A DNA stretch of 33,163 nt from JBBDWJ01 sp040902925 (GCA_040902925.1 JBBDWJ010000146.1:1-33163), one strand, 5' to 3'. Numbered from the stretch's first letter, positions 1-8,697 are shown. The notes: generated from the sequence alone by a model not told the origin. Made by a program: numbers and translations.

Positions 1-703
1 CCGCAACAGCCCGACAAGCGAACCGGCCTGGCGCTACGACATCCCAGAGGATTCCACGCCGGAAAACACTGACTATCAGAAATTTCTCGGCGACGCGCCC
101 GAAACCGAGTTCAACAAGCAGCGCTACTTCCAATGGCGCCTCTATTGGGACTACTCCGGAGGCATCTCAACCGACCTGCTGGTTCACCAGACCGACGCCA
201 TCCACATGATCACCGGCCACACCTACTGCAAATCGGTGATGTGCACCGGCGGCGTGCACTACTGGACCGATGACGACCGCGAAGTGCCCGATACCGTCAC
301 GGCCGGCTTCGAGTATCCCAACCACTTCCACATCAACTACAGCTCGATGTTCGCCAACGTGCATTACGGTTACGGCGAGCAGCTTCTGGGTAGCGAAGGC
401 ACGATGGAGATCATGAATCTCAGCGACCTGCACGTCTACCCGGAAACAGCGCGCGGCCTGCCCGGCTCGGTCACATCGAGACCCGAGATGCACTTCAACG
501 ATAAAAAGGATTTCGGCCAGGGCAACCCGACCGTCGAGCACATGCGCAACTTCATCGACGCCATCAAAGGGGATACGCCGCTAGCCTGCGACGCGCAGAT
601 CGGCCACGAAGCCGCGGTAACCGGCCACCTGGCGACGCTCTCCTACCGCAACGACAAGAAAGTCTTCTGGGACCAGGAGCAAGGCCGCTACCACTTTGGG
701 TAG
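1..703 (+). CDS. Gfo/Idh/MocA-family oxidoreductase, C-terminal part (5' end outside window)
   Basis: The frame is open from base 2 to the TAG at 701-703, giving about 233 residues with no start seen, so the gene begins upstream of the window. The stretch DYSGGISTDLLVHQTDAIHM (residues about 50-69 of the visible part) resembles the 'GG...D...H..D' signature in the substrate-binding domain of Gfo/Idh/MocA NAD(P)-dependent sugar dehydrogenases. It is followed by a beta-rich segment and the usual C-terminal helix (VEHMRNFIDAIKG). The Rossmann domain lies outside the window. These cytosolic enzymes oxidise or epimerise sugars and inositols; the substrate cannot be read here. The next gene, recG, converges on it across 161 bp in which I see no strong terminator. 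Confidence 0.85.
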   Translation, partial: RNSPTSEPAWRYDIPEDSTPENTDYQKFLGDAPETEFNKQRYFQWRLYWDYSGGISTDLLVHQTDAIHMITGHTYCKSVMCTGGVHYWTDDDREVPDTVTAGFEYPNHFHINYSSMFANVHYGYGEQLLGSEGTMEIMNLSDLHVYPETARGLPGSVTSRPEMHFNDKKDFGQGNPTVEHMRNFIDAIKGDTPLACDAQIGHEAAVTGHLATLSYRNDKKVFWDQEQGRYHFG

Positions 704-864
704 AGTGGCGCAGGCAATCCTCGCCGGCGGGCAATTTGTCCATCACGACGACGATGGTTGCCGGTTCAAACTGCGGCCTGCGGGCTACCCTGATATCGTG
801 CTTGCCCGTTGGGCGAAGAGAAACAAGGCAAAGCGCAAAATCCACTTGGCGCGCGCCGCCACGT

Positions 865-2964
865 TCAGCCCACCTGCACCAGCCCGTAGCGCCGCTGCCA
901 TTTTTGGCGAATGTAGTCGATCAATGTTTTCAGCTCCGCGTCGCTTGGAGGGTGATCGATATAGGCCGTGGCTTCCGATCGCGCTATCTCCAGCGCTTCG
1001 CGGTCGCGGATCAGGTTGGCGACGCGGAAAGCCGGCAGCCCTGATTGCTTGGTGCCAAAAAACTCGCCGGGGCCCCTTAGGCGCAGGTCGGTTTCGGCGA
1101 TTTCGAAGCCGTCTTGGGTGCGAACCATCGTGTCGATGCGTTCCTTGGCCGTCGGGTTGAGGTCTCCGGTCAGCAACACGCAATAGCTCTGCTCGCGGCC
1201 GCGGCCGACGCGCCCACGAAGCTGATGGAGTTGCGAGAGTCCAAAATTTTCAGCGTGCTCGACGACCATGACGGTCGCGTTGGGCACGTCAACGCCGACC
1301 TCGACGACCGTTGTCGATACGAGGATCGCGATCTCGCCGCGCACGAAGCGCTCCATCACGCCTTCCTTTTCCGCGGTTGGGAGCCTTCCGTGCAGCAGGC
1401 CGACCGAGAGATCGGGGAACACCACCTTCGAGAGATGCTCATACATTTTCTGCGCGGCTTTGACTGTCTTGGTCTCCGATTCGTCAATCACCGGGTAGAC
1501 GACGTAGGTTTGGCGCCCTGCTTCGGCTTCGCGGCGGACGAAGCTGTAGACTTTTTCAGCTTGCTCGTCCGGGACGTGGCGCGTCTTGATCGGAGAGCGC
1601 CCCGGCGGCAACTGGTCGATGATCGACACGTCGAGCTCGCCGTAGAGCGTCAGAGAGAGCGTGCGGGGAATCGGCGTGGCGGTCATGACGAGCACGTCGG
1701 GGTGCTTGCCCTTGCGGAGCAGTTCGAGGCGCTGCATGACGCCGAAGCGGTGCTGCTCGTCGATTACGATCAGGCCGAGGTTTTTGAACTCGACGTCTTT
1801 CGAGATCAGCGCGTGGGTGCCGACAACGACGTGCGCGATGCCTTCCCGGATCATCTGCTTGAGCTTGGTTTTTTCGCGCGCGGAATAGGAGCCGGTCAGC
1901 CCGACGACGACGTAGCCGCCTCTTTTCTCCAGCAGCTGCTTGAAATAGAGAAAGTGCTGCGTGGCGAGAATTTCCGTCGGCGCCATGACCGCCACCTGGT
2001 AGTCGTTTTCGAGCGCGATGACGGCGGCTTCGACGGCGACGATGGTTTTGCCGCTGCCGACGTCGCCTTGCAGCAGGCGATTCATCGGCGTGGGCTCGGC
2101 CATGTCGGCGGCGATTTCCTTGAGCACCCGCTTTTGCGCGGCGGTCGGTTTGAACGGCAGGATCTGCTTGATCTTTTCCCGCACCCGCTCGTTGAGCGCG
2201 AAAGCGATGCCCTCGACGCTGCGCGCTTTGCGGCGCTTGAGGGCGAGGCCGCATTCGAGGAAAAAGAACTCCTCAATGATGAGGCGAAACTGCGCCGGCG
2301 TGCGGAACGACTCGAGCGTTCGGAGGTCGATGCCCTCCTTCGGCGGGAAATGCGCATCGCGCAATGCCCGGCCGCGCTCGGGCAGGCCCAATCGCGCGCG
2401 CACGGTCTCGGGAAGAGGGTCGGGCTCGTTGGGAAAACTCTCCAGAGCGCGGTGGATCAGGCTTCGCAGCACTCGCGTGTTCATCTTGCCGATTGCCTGA
2501 TAGACGGGGACTATGCGGCCCAGGTGCAAAGCGGCTTCAGGATCGTCCTGGCGCAGGATCTCGTACTCGGGGTGCAGCAGCGAGACTTCCTGGCTGTAAG
2601 CGTCCCATTCGACTTTGCCGAAGAAGGAGACTTCGAGGCCGCGTTCGAGGATCGAGCTCAGGTAGTCGCCGCGAAACCACTTGCAGACCAGCGGGCGGCC
2701 GGAGCCGTCGCTGACGCGAATCTCGAACAACCGCAGCCGGCTTCGCCGCGGCTGGAACGTCTGGACCGCCGAGATTTTTCCGAAGACGGTAGCGGTTTCG
2801 CCGGGCGCGAGGTCGGCAATACGTTTGACGTTGCTTCGGTCCTCGTAGCGAAACGGCATGTAGTAGAGCAGGTCCTCGATTGTGGAGATGCCTTTAGCTT
2901 CGAAAACCTGAGCGCGCTGCGGGCCGACGCCTTTGAGGTAGGTGATCGGCGTTTCGAGATTCAT
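865..2964 (-). CDS. recG: ATP-dependent DNA helicase RecG
   Basis: A 699-residue protein, close to the usual RecG length (about 690). RecG remodels stalled forks and branch-migrates Holliday junctions in the cytosol. Visible parts are an HhH-like N-terminus (YLKGVGPQRA, residues 9-18), an OB-fold wedge domain (about 55-140), Walker A QGDVGSGKT (299-307), DEQH box (402-405), motif III TAT (428-430) followed by PIPRTLSLTLYG, and a C-terminal helicase motif GRVGRGREQSYCVLL. I chose ATG 2964 because it begins the conserved N-terminus. The frame stays open upstream to a TTG at 3096, but those extra 44 residues are a Pro/Ala-rich run unlike RecG. No clear Shine-Dalgarno precedes 2964. It lies 157 bp after the acyl-CoA synthetase on the same strand, possibly co-transcribed. 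Confidence 0.97.
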   Translation of the reverse strand: MNLETPITYLKGVGPQRAQVFEAKGISTIEDLLYYMPFRYEDRSNVKRIADLAPGETATVFGKISAVQTFQPRRSRLRLFEIRVSDGSGRPLVCKWFRGDYLSSILERGLEVSFFGKVEWDAYSQEVSLLHPEYEILRQDDPEAALHLGRIVPVYQAIGKMNTRVLRSLIHRALESFPNEPDPLPETVRARLGLPERGRALRDAHFPPKEGIDLRTLESFRTPAQFRLIIEEFFFLECGLALKRRKARSVEGIAFALNERVREKIKQILPFKPTAAQKRVLKEIAADMAEPTPMNRLLQGDVGSGKTIVAVEAAVIALENDYQVAVMAPTEILATQHFLYFKQLLEKRGGYVVVGLTGSYSAREKTKLKQMIREGIAHVVVGTHALISKDVEFKNLGLIVIDEQHRFGVMQRLELLRKGKHPDVLVMTATPIPRTLSLTLYGELDVSIIDQLPPGRSPIKTRHVPDEQAEKVYSFVRREAEAGRQTYVVYPVIDESETKTVKAAQKMYEHLSKVVFPDLSVGLLHGRLPTAEKEGVMERFVRGEIAILVSTTVVEVGVDVPNATVMVVEHAENFGLSQLHQLRGRVGRGREQSYCVLLTGDLNPTAKERIDTMVRTQDGFEIAETDLRLRGPGEFFGTKQSGLPAFRVANLIRDREALEIARSEATAYIDHPPSDAELKTLIDYIRQKWQRRYGLVQVG

Positions 2965-3121
2965 TGCAGGGCGGCTCGGCGGCCGGTCGGGTGCGGGGGC
3001 GGGAGACGGAGACACGGGAGATTCGATTGTACCGAGGATGGCGGTAGGGAATCGCCGCAGGGGATTTTGCGATTTTGCGCCCCATGGCGGCGGCAACTCA
3101 CTCCACCAGCCGAGAACAGGC

Positions 3122-4603
3122 TCACTCCTTCAGCAGGTGCTTTTGGACTTTGCCTAGGGCGTTGCGTGGCAGGCTTTCGACGATCGTGAAGCGCCGCGGT
3201 GTTTTGAACGAGGCGAGGTGCTCGCCGCAGCGCTCTTCGAGGGCTTTCGCGTCGATTTTGGCACCCTCGCTCGGCACCACGTAGGCGACGGGAAGCTCGC
3301 CCTTCGTGGAGTCCGCTTCTCCCACGACGGCGGCTTCGGCGATTCCGGGCTGCTCCATCAGGAATTCTTCGATCTCGCGCGGGTAGATATTGAAGCCTCC
3401 GGAGATGATCAGCTCGTGCCGGCGGCCTTGGAGGGTGTAATAGCCATCGGCGGAGCGCGTTGCGAGATCGCCCGAGCGGAAGTATCCATCGCCGGCAAAG
3501 GCGGCAGCGGTCGCCTCGGGTTGCTTCCAATAGCCGGGAAAAACGTTGGGGCCTTTGATCGCAATCTCGCCCACGTCGCCTTCGTTCACGCTGCTTCCGG
3601 TTTCGGGGTTGACGAGGCGGATCGAAACCCCCGGCAGCGGTTTGCCGACCGTTCCAGCGCGGCGCTCGCCTGCGTAAGGGTTCGACGTATTCATCAGCGT
3701 TTCGCTCATGCCGTAACGCTCGAGAATGACGTGGCCGTAGAGATCGTGGAAGCGCTCGAGCGTCTGCGCCGGCAATGGCGCCGAACCAGAAACGAACAAG
3801 CGCACGAAAGAACCGATTTCGCGGGCTGTGCCGGGCGGCGCCTCGAGCAGACGCTCGTACATCGTCGGCACTCCGAAAAACACTGTCGGGCGGAAGCTCA
3901 GGAATTCCTCGAGGATCGTCTCCTTGCGAAAGCGTTCCAGCAGACGCATGCGGTAGCCGCAGGCCAGCCAGGTGTGCAGTCCGTTGCCAAGGCCGTGTAC
4001 GTGGAACAGCGGCAGCGACAGCAGCAAACGGTCGGCGGCGGTCATCTGCCAGCAAGTGACGAGATTGACCGCGTTGGCGGCGAAGTTATTGTGCGTCAGG
4101 ATGGCGCCTTTAGAGCGGCCGGTGGTTCCCGACGTGTAAACGAGCGCGGCGGGAGAATCCCCATCGGCTGGGCAGGCGGGGGGCATGTCCGTAAAGCGGC
4201 GTGCGAGACCCCGCAGTTGATCGGCCGCGTAGAGCAGCGGCTCTTTCAATTTCTTCAAGCCCGGTTGGAGATAGGCCGCCAGTTCCCGGCTGGCCACGAT
4301 TCCTTTCGGCTCGGCGTCAGTGAGGATGTGCTCGACCTCGAGCTGGCGGTACAGCACGTTGACCGGCACGAAGATCAGTCCGAGCTTGATCGCGGCAAGG
4401 TAGGTCTCGATGAACTCGGCGCAGTTGGTCAGGTAGACGGCCAGACGGTCGCCGGGCTCGAAGCCGTCGTTTGCGAAGCGGCGAGCCAGCCGGCTGCTGC
4501 GGCTGTCGAGCTGCCCGAAGGTGTCGTGTTCCTCGCTGCATTCGAGGGCGGTGTCTGGCGCGCGACTTTTGAGGGAAAGGTCGAACAGGTCGGTTAGGTT
4601 CAT
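3122..4603 (-). CDS. AMP-forming acyl-CoA synthetase, MatB-like (probable malonyl-CoA synthetase)
   Basis: A 493-residue member of the ANL adenylating superfamily. It carries the phosphate loop YTSGTTGRSKG (156-166), the adenylation motif ERYGMSETLMNTSNPY (295-310), the SGD of motif A7 (377-379), the hinge and A8 loop GRRHELIISGGFNIYPRE (393-410) and the catalytic lysine K485 in RNALGKVQK. The stretch MNTSNPYAGERRAGTVGKPL closely resembles what I remember of MatB/ACSF3-type malonyl-CoA synthetases, which make malonyl-CoA from malonate, CoA and ATP. That substrate is an inference from memory of the family; a medium- or long-chain acyl-CoA ligase remains possible. ATG 4603 is chosen as the start of the conserved N-terminus; the frame extends 13 codons further without conserved sequence. 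recG follows on the same strand. No malonate decarboxylase or transporter is adjacent. Confidence 0.85.
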   Translation of the reverse strand: MNLTDLFDLSLKSRAPDTALECSEEHDTFGQLDSRSSRLARRFANDGFEPGDRLAVYLTNCAEFIETYLAAIKLGLIFVPVNVLYRQLEVEHILTDAEPKGIVASRELAAYLQPGLKKLKEPLLYAADQLRGLARRFTDMPPACPADGDSPAALVYTSGTTGRSKGAILTHNNFAANAVNLVTCWQMTAADRLLLSLPLFHVHGLGNGLHTWLACGYRMRLLERFRKETILEEFLSFRPTVFFGVPTMYERLLEAPPGTAREIGSFVRLFVSGSAPLPAQTLERFHDLYGHVILERYGMSETLMNTSNPYAGERRAGTVGKPLPGVSIRLVNPETGSSVNEGDVGEIAIKGPNVFPGYWKQPEATAAAFAGDGYFRSGDLATRSADGYYTLQGRRHELIISGGFNIYPREIEEFLMEQPGIAEAAVVGEADSTKGELPVAYVVPSEGAKIDAKALEERCGEHLASFKTPRRFTIVESLPRNALGKVQKHLLKE

Positions 4604-4949
4604 CGTGCTCGGAACTCGGCGTGGCCTTCCATGGCGTCCCACTTGGGGTGACGGATTGCTGCGGGGCCACCCCTTTCTTCAGCGTCCCCTATGGCTGGGA
4701 TGGTGCGACATCTAGGTGGGCCATGTCCGTTATTCGCCGCCAAGGATTCAGGCCAGTACTGAAAACAAAGGAGTTAATTGGGTTCGTTTGGTCAGATTTA
4801 TTCTTGAGGCTCCCGCTTTTGGGCATCGAATCGCTGCGCGGATTAGCGTTTGGCCACGAGACGACGACGCATTCTGATTCGAGGGCGCCTGTGTAGGTAA
4901 TGACCTCATTCCCAAGCTACCACACGCTACGAGAACGCCTCCGCGACTT
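4604..4949. other. Intergenic region upstream of the synthetase and vapB
   Basis: About 350 bp between divergent genes. It must hold the promoter for the minus-strand synthetase. A GGGGTG ... CACCCC inverted repeat with a 17-nt loop lies near 4646-4674. The stretch 4730-4860 is noticeably more AT-rich than the flanking genes. Open frames here do not look coding. No promoter could be assigned with confidence. Confidence 0.4.
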
Positions 4950-4980
4950 CGTATTGCGCCACGGAACGTTGCGTAATACG
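4950..4980. promoter_or_regulatory. 31-bp operator-like palindrome directly before vapB
   Basis: The palindrome is centred on base 4965. Twelve of 15 base pairs are complementary (mismatches 4956/4974, 4960/4970 and 4964/4966). Outer arms are CGTATTGCGCC and the nearly complementary TTGCGTAATACG. It ends two bases before the ATG of the ribbon-helix-helix antitoxin, leaving no room for a normal Shine-Dalgarno. By analogy with VapB-type antitoxins, it is the likely site of autorepression by the VapBC complex. A TAATAC hexamer at 4974-4979 could be part of a -10 box; this is inference. Confidence 0.75.
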
Positions 4981-4982
4981 CT

Positions 4983-5231
4983 ATGGGTGTGCGGACGATT
5001 TCCCTGAGGTTGCCCGAAGAGCTCCTGGAGCAACTCGATGCCGAGGCAAAGGCACGGAGAGTGACGAAGTCCTGGCTTGTGAGGGAGAGCTTGGAAAGGG
5101 CTCTACATAAGAAATCGCCGAGCGAAGCAGGCTCGTGCTACGACTTGGCTCGTGATCTTGCCGGAGCCGTCAAAGGCTTGCCCGAGGACCTCGCCGACAA
5201 TCCCGAATACATGGAAGGCTTCGGCCAGTGA
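4983..5231 (+). CDS. Ribbon-helix-helix antitoxin (VapB-like)
   Basis: An 82-residue protein. The N-terminal 45 residues have the ribbon-helix-helix pattern: a beta strand RTISLRLPEELLEQLDAEA, then a turn and the helix KSWLVRESLERAL. This is the DNA-binding dimer fold of VapB/CopG-type antitoxins. The acidic C-terminus (DLAGAVKGLPEDLADNPEYM) is the part expected to wrap around the toxin. The first in-frame ATG is 4983; an in-frame TAA at 4974-4976 rules out any earlier start, and GTG 4989 is an alternative. There is no recognisable ribosome-binding site because the palindrome occupies that place. Its stop overlaps the start of the PIN toxin (GTGA at 5228-5231), which implies translational coupling. 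Confidence 0.85.
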   Translation: MGVRTISLRLPEELLEQLDAEAKARRVTKSWLVRESLERALHKKSPSEAGSCYDLARDLAGAVKGLPEDLADNPEYMEGFGQ

Positions 5232-5647
5232 AGAAAGGCCTCGTGCTGCTCGATACCGGTCCGCTGGTAAGCTTTCTTGCTTCCGGGTTGAGGCATCATG
5301 ATTGGGTTGTCGAGCAATGGAAGCGGCTGCGCCCGCCGCTGTTGACGTGCGAGCCTGTCCTGACGGAAACGGCATACTTGCTAAAACGAGAGGGCCGCGA
5401 AACCGATCCCCTTTTTGCTCTGTTGGACCGGGGCGTGATTCGTGTCGCGCTCGCAGTGCAGCAGGAGCAGGCGGATTTGCGTGCGCTGATGCACCGCTAC
5501 CGCAACAGGCCCATGTCGTTGGCTGATGCGTGCCTGGTTCGACTCTCAGAGATCCACGCCGCCGCAGAGGTTTTCACGCTGGACGCTGATTTTCGTATCT
5601 ACCGGCGGCACGGGAACAAGGTCATTCCGGTGCTGACGCCGGACTGA
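5228..5647 (+). CDS. PIN-domain ribonuclease toxin (VapC-like)
   Basis: A 139-residue PIN protein with the acidic metal-binding set in place: D9 (LLDTGPLVSFL), E47 (VLTETAYLL), D100 (SLADACLVRL) and D119/D121 (FTLDADFRIYR). VapC-family PIN toxins are Mg2+-dependent endoribonucleases, often cutting tRNA or rRNA, and are silenced by the cognate antitoxin. It starts with GTG overlapping the antitoxin stop, the classical VapBC arrangement. The downstream hydrolase gene converges with only 14 bp between the stop codons. Confidence 0.9.
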   Translation: MKKGLVLLDTGPLVSFLASGLRHHDWVVEQWKRLRPPLLTCEPVLTETAYLLKREGRETDPLFALLDRGVIRVALAVQQEQADLRALMHRYRNRPMSLADACLVRLSEIHAAAEVFTLDADFRIYRRHGNKVIPVLTPD

Positions 5648-5661
5648 GACGGCGTTTTGCC

Positions 5662-7005
5662 TCATTTGAGGGGCCCGCTGACGCGCCGCGCGGTCTGGTC
5701 GCGGCCATTCTGGTGCAGGATGGCTTCGGTCACCGCGCCTTTGTCATCCTTCACAAACGTCAACTGCGCATCCACCACTTTTAGGAAGAACTTCGTTTCC
5801 GACTCCGCGAAAACCGGAAACTTTGGCTGGCCCGAAAGCTGGGTCATCAACTGGCCGCCGTCCAAGGTCATCATCATCTTGACCTGCGGCGTTAGCTCGT
5901 ATGTGCCTACGTAGGCCGCCAGCGCTTCCCGAGGGAGCGTAATTTCCTCGCGCTCGGTGGTCAATTGCACCGCCTCGCCATGGGCGAGCTTGCCTAGTTG
6001 CGGAGAAAGCTGATCCGGAGTGCGGCCATTCAGGTTGGCCAGCACCACGGCCGTGACCTTGCTATCCGGATAGTAGTCCAGCGAGGTGTTGAATCCCTCG
6101 ATGCCGCCGCCGTGCCAGATTCTCTTGCGGCCGTCAACCTCTTTGATGAGGAGCGCAAGGCCGTAATCGTCCTTGAATGGCGTAGTCATTTTTTGCAGGG
6201 ATTCCGCGCTTAGCAGCTTGCCACCGAACAGGGCTTGATTCCAACGCAGCAAATCTTCGGTCGTCGAATACAGGGCGCCCGCCCCGTGGGGAATGCTCAT
6301 GTGGATAAAGCCGGCATTCACCGGACCGCTTGGGCTGGGCGCGTAGCCGCTGGCGCGCCGCGGAATGATCGCCGAGTTGGAATCGTAGCCCGAGTCTTTC
6401 ATGCCGAGCGGCGTGAAAATGTTCTCCTGCACAAACTCCGCGTAACCCTGGCCGCTGACCTTCTCCACCAGATACCCCAGCAGCACGTAGCCGGAATTGC
6501 TGTAGGCCATTTTCTCGCCGGGCTCGAACTCGAGCGGTCGGTCGCGGAACTTCCCAACGATTTGTTCCGCGCGCGTATCAAACATCTTCATCTCAGCGTA
6601 TTCCGAAAACTCCGTGAAGCTTGGAACACCGGACGTGTGCGTCAGAAGGTGAAAGATGGTGACTTTATCCCACGCCTCGGGCGCATCCGGCAGTCGCGTT
6701 TTCACCGGGTCTTCCAGCTTCAGCTTTCCTCGTTCTTCCAGCAGCAGGATGGCGGCCGCGGTGAACTGCTTGGTGATCGAACCTATGCGAAACTTCGTTG
6801 CCGGCGTGTTGGGGATATCCCATTCCAGGTTCGCCGAACCGTAGCTCTTGCTGAACAGCACGTCGCCGCCGCGCGCCACCAGCACCGATCCCATGAACTG
6901 GCCTTTGGAGACGTAGGACTGGACGACCTCATCCATCCTTGCCACGTCCTGGGCAAGGCAACTAACCGCGAGGATAAAAAACGATAGGAAGCCGCGCAGG
7001 GCCAT
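5662..7005 (-). CDS. Secreted serine hydrolase, class C beta-lactamase/penicillin-binding-protein family
   Basis: A 447-residue exported protein. The signal peptide is MALRGFLSFFILAVSCLAQ, with cleavage near residue 19. The serine hydrolase triad motifs are visible: SxxK as S76-I-T-K79, YxN as Y168-S-N170, and HGG at 298-300 in place of KTG. A C-terminal beta-barrel-like domain (about 340-440) resembles the DUF3471-type domain that often follows this fold. Such proteins are usually periplasmic esterases, D-aminopeptidases or peptidases rather than true beta-lactamases; the substrate is unknown. ATG 7005 is supported by the ribosome-binding site AAAGGAG five bases upstream and by the signal peptide, although the frame remains open for 47 more codons. 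Confidence 0.9.
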   Translation of the reverse strand: MALRGFLSFFILAVSCLAQDVARMDEVVQSYVSKGQFMGSVLVARGGDVLFSKSYGSANLEWDIPNTPATKFRIGSITKQFTAAAILLLEERGKLKLEDPVKTRLPDAPEAWDKVTIFHLLTHTSGVPSFTEFSEYAEMKMFDTRAEQIVGKFRDRPLEFEPGEKMAYSNSGYVLLGYLVEKVSGQGYAEFVQENIFTPLGMKDSGYDSNSAIIPRRASGYAPSPSGPVNAGFIHMSIPHGAGALYSTTEDLLRWNQALFGGKLLSAESLQKMTTPFKDDYGLALLIKEVDGRKRIWHGGGIEGFNTSLDYYPDSKVTAVVLANLNGRTPDQLSPQLGKLAHGEAVQLTTEREEITLPREALAAYVGTYELTPQVKMMMTLDGGQLMTQLSGQPKFPVFAESETKFFLKVVDAQLTFVKDDKGAVTEAILHQNGRDQTARRVSGPLK

Positions 7006-7126
7006 GAGGACTCCTTTGGGGTCAGTATATGGGAAGTGATGCCCGATTTTCGCCGTTGAGAATGCAGCACGGCATCGACGGCGCGCCGCTGAATTTCCGA
7101 GGCCGGTTTTCAGGCCGTTCCACTTA

Positions 7127-7177
7127 CCAGACAACCGTCCACTCATCAGACAACGGTCACCTCGCCAGACAACGGCT
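7127..7177. repeat. Three tandem 19-bp units upstream of the hydrolase and DUF1801 genes
   Basis: The core (C/T)CAGACAACSG recurs at 7127, 7146 and 7165, exactly 19 bp apart. The lack of variation in spacing and the position between two divergent genes suggest iterated binding sites for one protein or a small tandem duplication. The rest of 7006-7286 shows no gene. Confidence 0.7.
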
Positions 7178-7286
7178 TGGACGAAATTCCCTGTGAGATA
7201 ATACGCAGTCCTCTGCCGCTCACTCAGCTCGGATTGAGTTCGGAAGCGAAACCCGCGGGCTGAAAGAACGCCGGACGAAATGGGTG

Positions 7287-7694
7287 ATGGTGAAGACCGA
7301 CTTCCAGTCCGTGGACGAGTACATCGCCTCGCAGCCCGAAGGCGTGCGAGCGTTTCTCGAGCGCGTGCGGAGCGCGATCCGCAAGGCCATACCTGGCGCC
7401 GAGGAGATGATCTCGTACAAGATCCCGACGTACAAGCTGCGCGGCCGGCCGGTGATCTATTTCGCCGGCTGGAAGCAGCACTACTCGCTCTACCCCGTTA
7501 CCTCGGGTGTCCTCGCGGAGTTTGGCGAGAAGCTTGCACCGTATGAGGTCAACAAGGGCACGATTCGTTTCCCGCTTTCGGGGCGCGTTCCCGTGAAGTT
7601 GATCGCAGACATCGCGAAGCTTCGAGCAAAGGAAGTCGAAGAGGGCGAGAAGCGGAAAGCGGCCGCGCCGAAGAAGGGCAAAGCCAGCGCATAG
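7287..7694 (+). CDS. DUF1801 (YdhG-like) protein
   Basis: A 135-residue cytosolic protein. It shows the DUF1801 core: DEYIASQPEGVRAFLERVR, then IPGAEEMISYKIPTYKLRGRPVIYFAGWKQHYSLYPV, then GTIRFPLSGRVPVKLIADI. Residues after 115 form a Lys/Glu/Ala-rich tail. The family includes proteins annotated as iron-chaperone-like on thin evidence, so no function is assigned. GTG 7284 and ATG 7287 are adjacent possible starts; neither has a good ribosome-binding site. The nitrilase-like gene follows 61 bp downstream on the same strand and may share the transcript. Confidence 0.8.
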   Translation: MVKTDFQSVDEYIASQPEGVRAFLERVRSAIRKAIPGAEEMISYKIPTYKLRGRPVIYFAGWKQHYSLYPVTSGVLAEFGEKLAPYEVNKGTIRFPLSGRVPVKLIADIAKLRAKEVEEGEKRKAAAPKKGKASA

Positions 7695-7755
7695 CACTAT
7701 CGCCACCGAAACCGGTCGAGTACCGCTGAGGCCCGACACACGTCAGGATGATCTT

Positions 7756-8574
7756 GTGAGGGTCGCCGCCTATCAGGCTCCGCTGCTAGCCTCCGGCTCG
7801 ATGGAGGCGCTCGAACTCATACGGACGCGCGTCAAATGGTGCGAGGCGGAGGGCATCACGATTCTATGCTGCCCGGAGGCGATCCTGGGCGGCTTGGCGG
7901 ACTACGCCGCGCATCCCAATCATTTTGCGATCTCGGCGGACGCCGGCCGGCTTGATGCGGTGCTCGCGCCACTTGCCAGCAACACGGTCACGACAATCAT
8001 TGGATTCACGGAGCTGGCATCGGGAGGCCGGCTGCACAACTCCGCGGCGGTGTTTCAGCGCGGGGCGGTTCATCGCGGGACGGGCGCCGGCTTGTACCGC
8101 AAGCTATATCCCGCCATCCGCAAGTCGGTCTATGCGGCTGGCTGCGAGACTCCGGTTTTCCAGATTGGAGAACTGACGTTCGGCATTGTAATTTGCAACG
8201 ACTCCAATTATTTCGAGCCGGCGAGGCTGATGGCCGCTCGCGGTGCGACGGCACTATTCGTACCCACCAACAACGGTTTGCCGCCGGACAGGGCTAACGC
8301 GGAGCTTGTTGCCGAGGCGAGGAACGTTGATATCGCCAGAGCGGTCGAGAACAGCATGTGGGTCATACGCGCCGACGTCGCCGGCCGCACCGCCGAGTTG
8401 GTGTCCCACGGGTCGTCTGGAATCGTTGACCCGGACGGCAAGGTCGTGCGGACGGCGCGGCAGATGAGCGAAGACCTGATCGTCGCTGAGATAGGCGCCG
8501 CGCCGCGCGCAACGCCGCGGCTGGGACGCATCACGGAATCCGCGCCGTCGTGGAAGAGTACGCCAAGCATGTAG
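7756..8574 (+). CDS. Carbon-nitrogen hydrolase (nitrilase superfamily amidase)
   Basis: A 272-residue protein with the Glu-Lys-Cys triad of the superfamily: E41 (CCPEAILGG), K116 (LYRKLYPAI) and C147 (VICNDSNYFEP). The fold signature EVARAVENSMWVIRAD-like segment follows at about 190-210. Members hydrolyse amides, nitriles or carbamoyl groups in the cytosol; the residues seen do not fix the substrate. The start is GTG 7756. The protein ends in a short Ser/Pro-rich tail. The 123 bp after it lead into the second toxin-antitoxin module. Confidence 0.9.
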   Translation: MRVAAYQAPLLASGSMEALELIRTRVKWCEAEGITILCCPEAILGGLADYAAHPNHFAISADAGRLDAVLAPLASNTVTTIIGFTELASGGRLHNSAAVFQRGAVHRGTGAGLYRKLYPAIRKSVYAAGCETPVFQIGELTFGIVICNDSNYFEPARLMAARGATALFVPTNNGLPPDRANAELVAEARNVDIARAVENSMWVIRADVAGRTAELVSHGSSGIVDPDGKVVRTARQMSEDLIVAEIGAAPRATPRLGRITESAPSWKSTPSM

Positions 8575-8680
8575 AGGGGATCGAGGGGGAGAGAGGGGCG
8601 CAGCCGGCCGCGCAGTTGCGCCCGACCGGGAGAGCGGCCCTGAAGACACTCTACGCTGCTGGCCGCGGCCTGTTGGAGTG

Positions 8681-8697
8681 GTGCTACAATGTAGCAC
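8681..8697. promoter_or_regulatory. Perfect 17-bp palindrome abutting the Phd/YefM-like antitoxin start
   Basis: Arms GTGCTACA (8681-8688) and TGTAGCAC (8690-8697) are perfectly complementary around base 8689. The ATG follows at 8698 with no gap. TACAAT (8685-8690), inside the palindrome, matches a -10 box and would place transcription start at about 8697-8698, that is at the start codon itself. There is no Shine-Dalgarno, so a leaderless and autorepressed transcript is likely. The palindrome is seen; the rest is inference. Confidence 0.8.

Noticed and set aside
704..864. CTTGCCC/GGGCGAAG hairpin as terminator between the oxidoreductase and recG
   Set aside because: Stem is only six pairs with a G-T pair, and no T tract follows.
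1114..3189. Very long open frame on the plus strand opposite recG
   Set aside because: It is antisense to a clearly conserved helicase; amino-acid content is that of a high-GC shadow (many Ala, Arg, Asp, His) with no motif.
4621..4896. 91-codon plus-strand frame upstream of vapB
   Set aside because: Overlaps the promoter region of the divergent synthetase, no ribosome-binding site and no similarity that I recognise.
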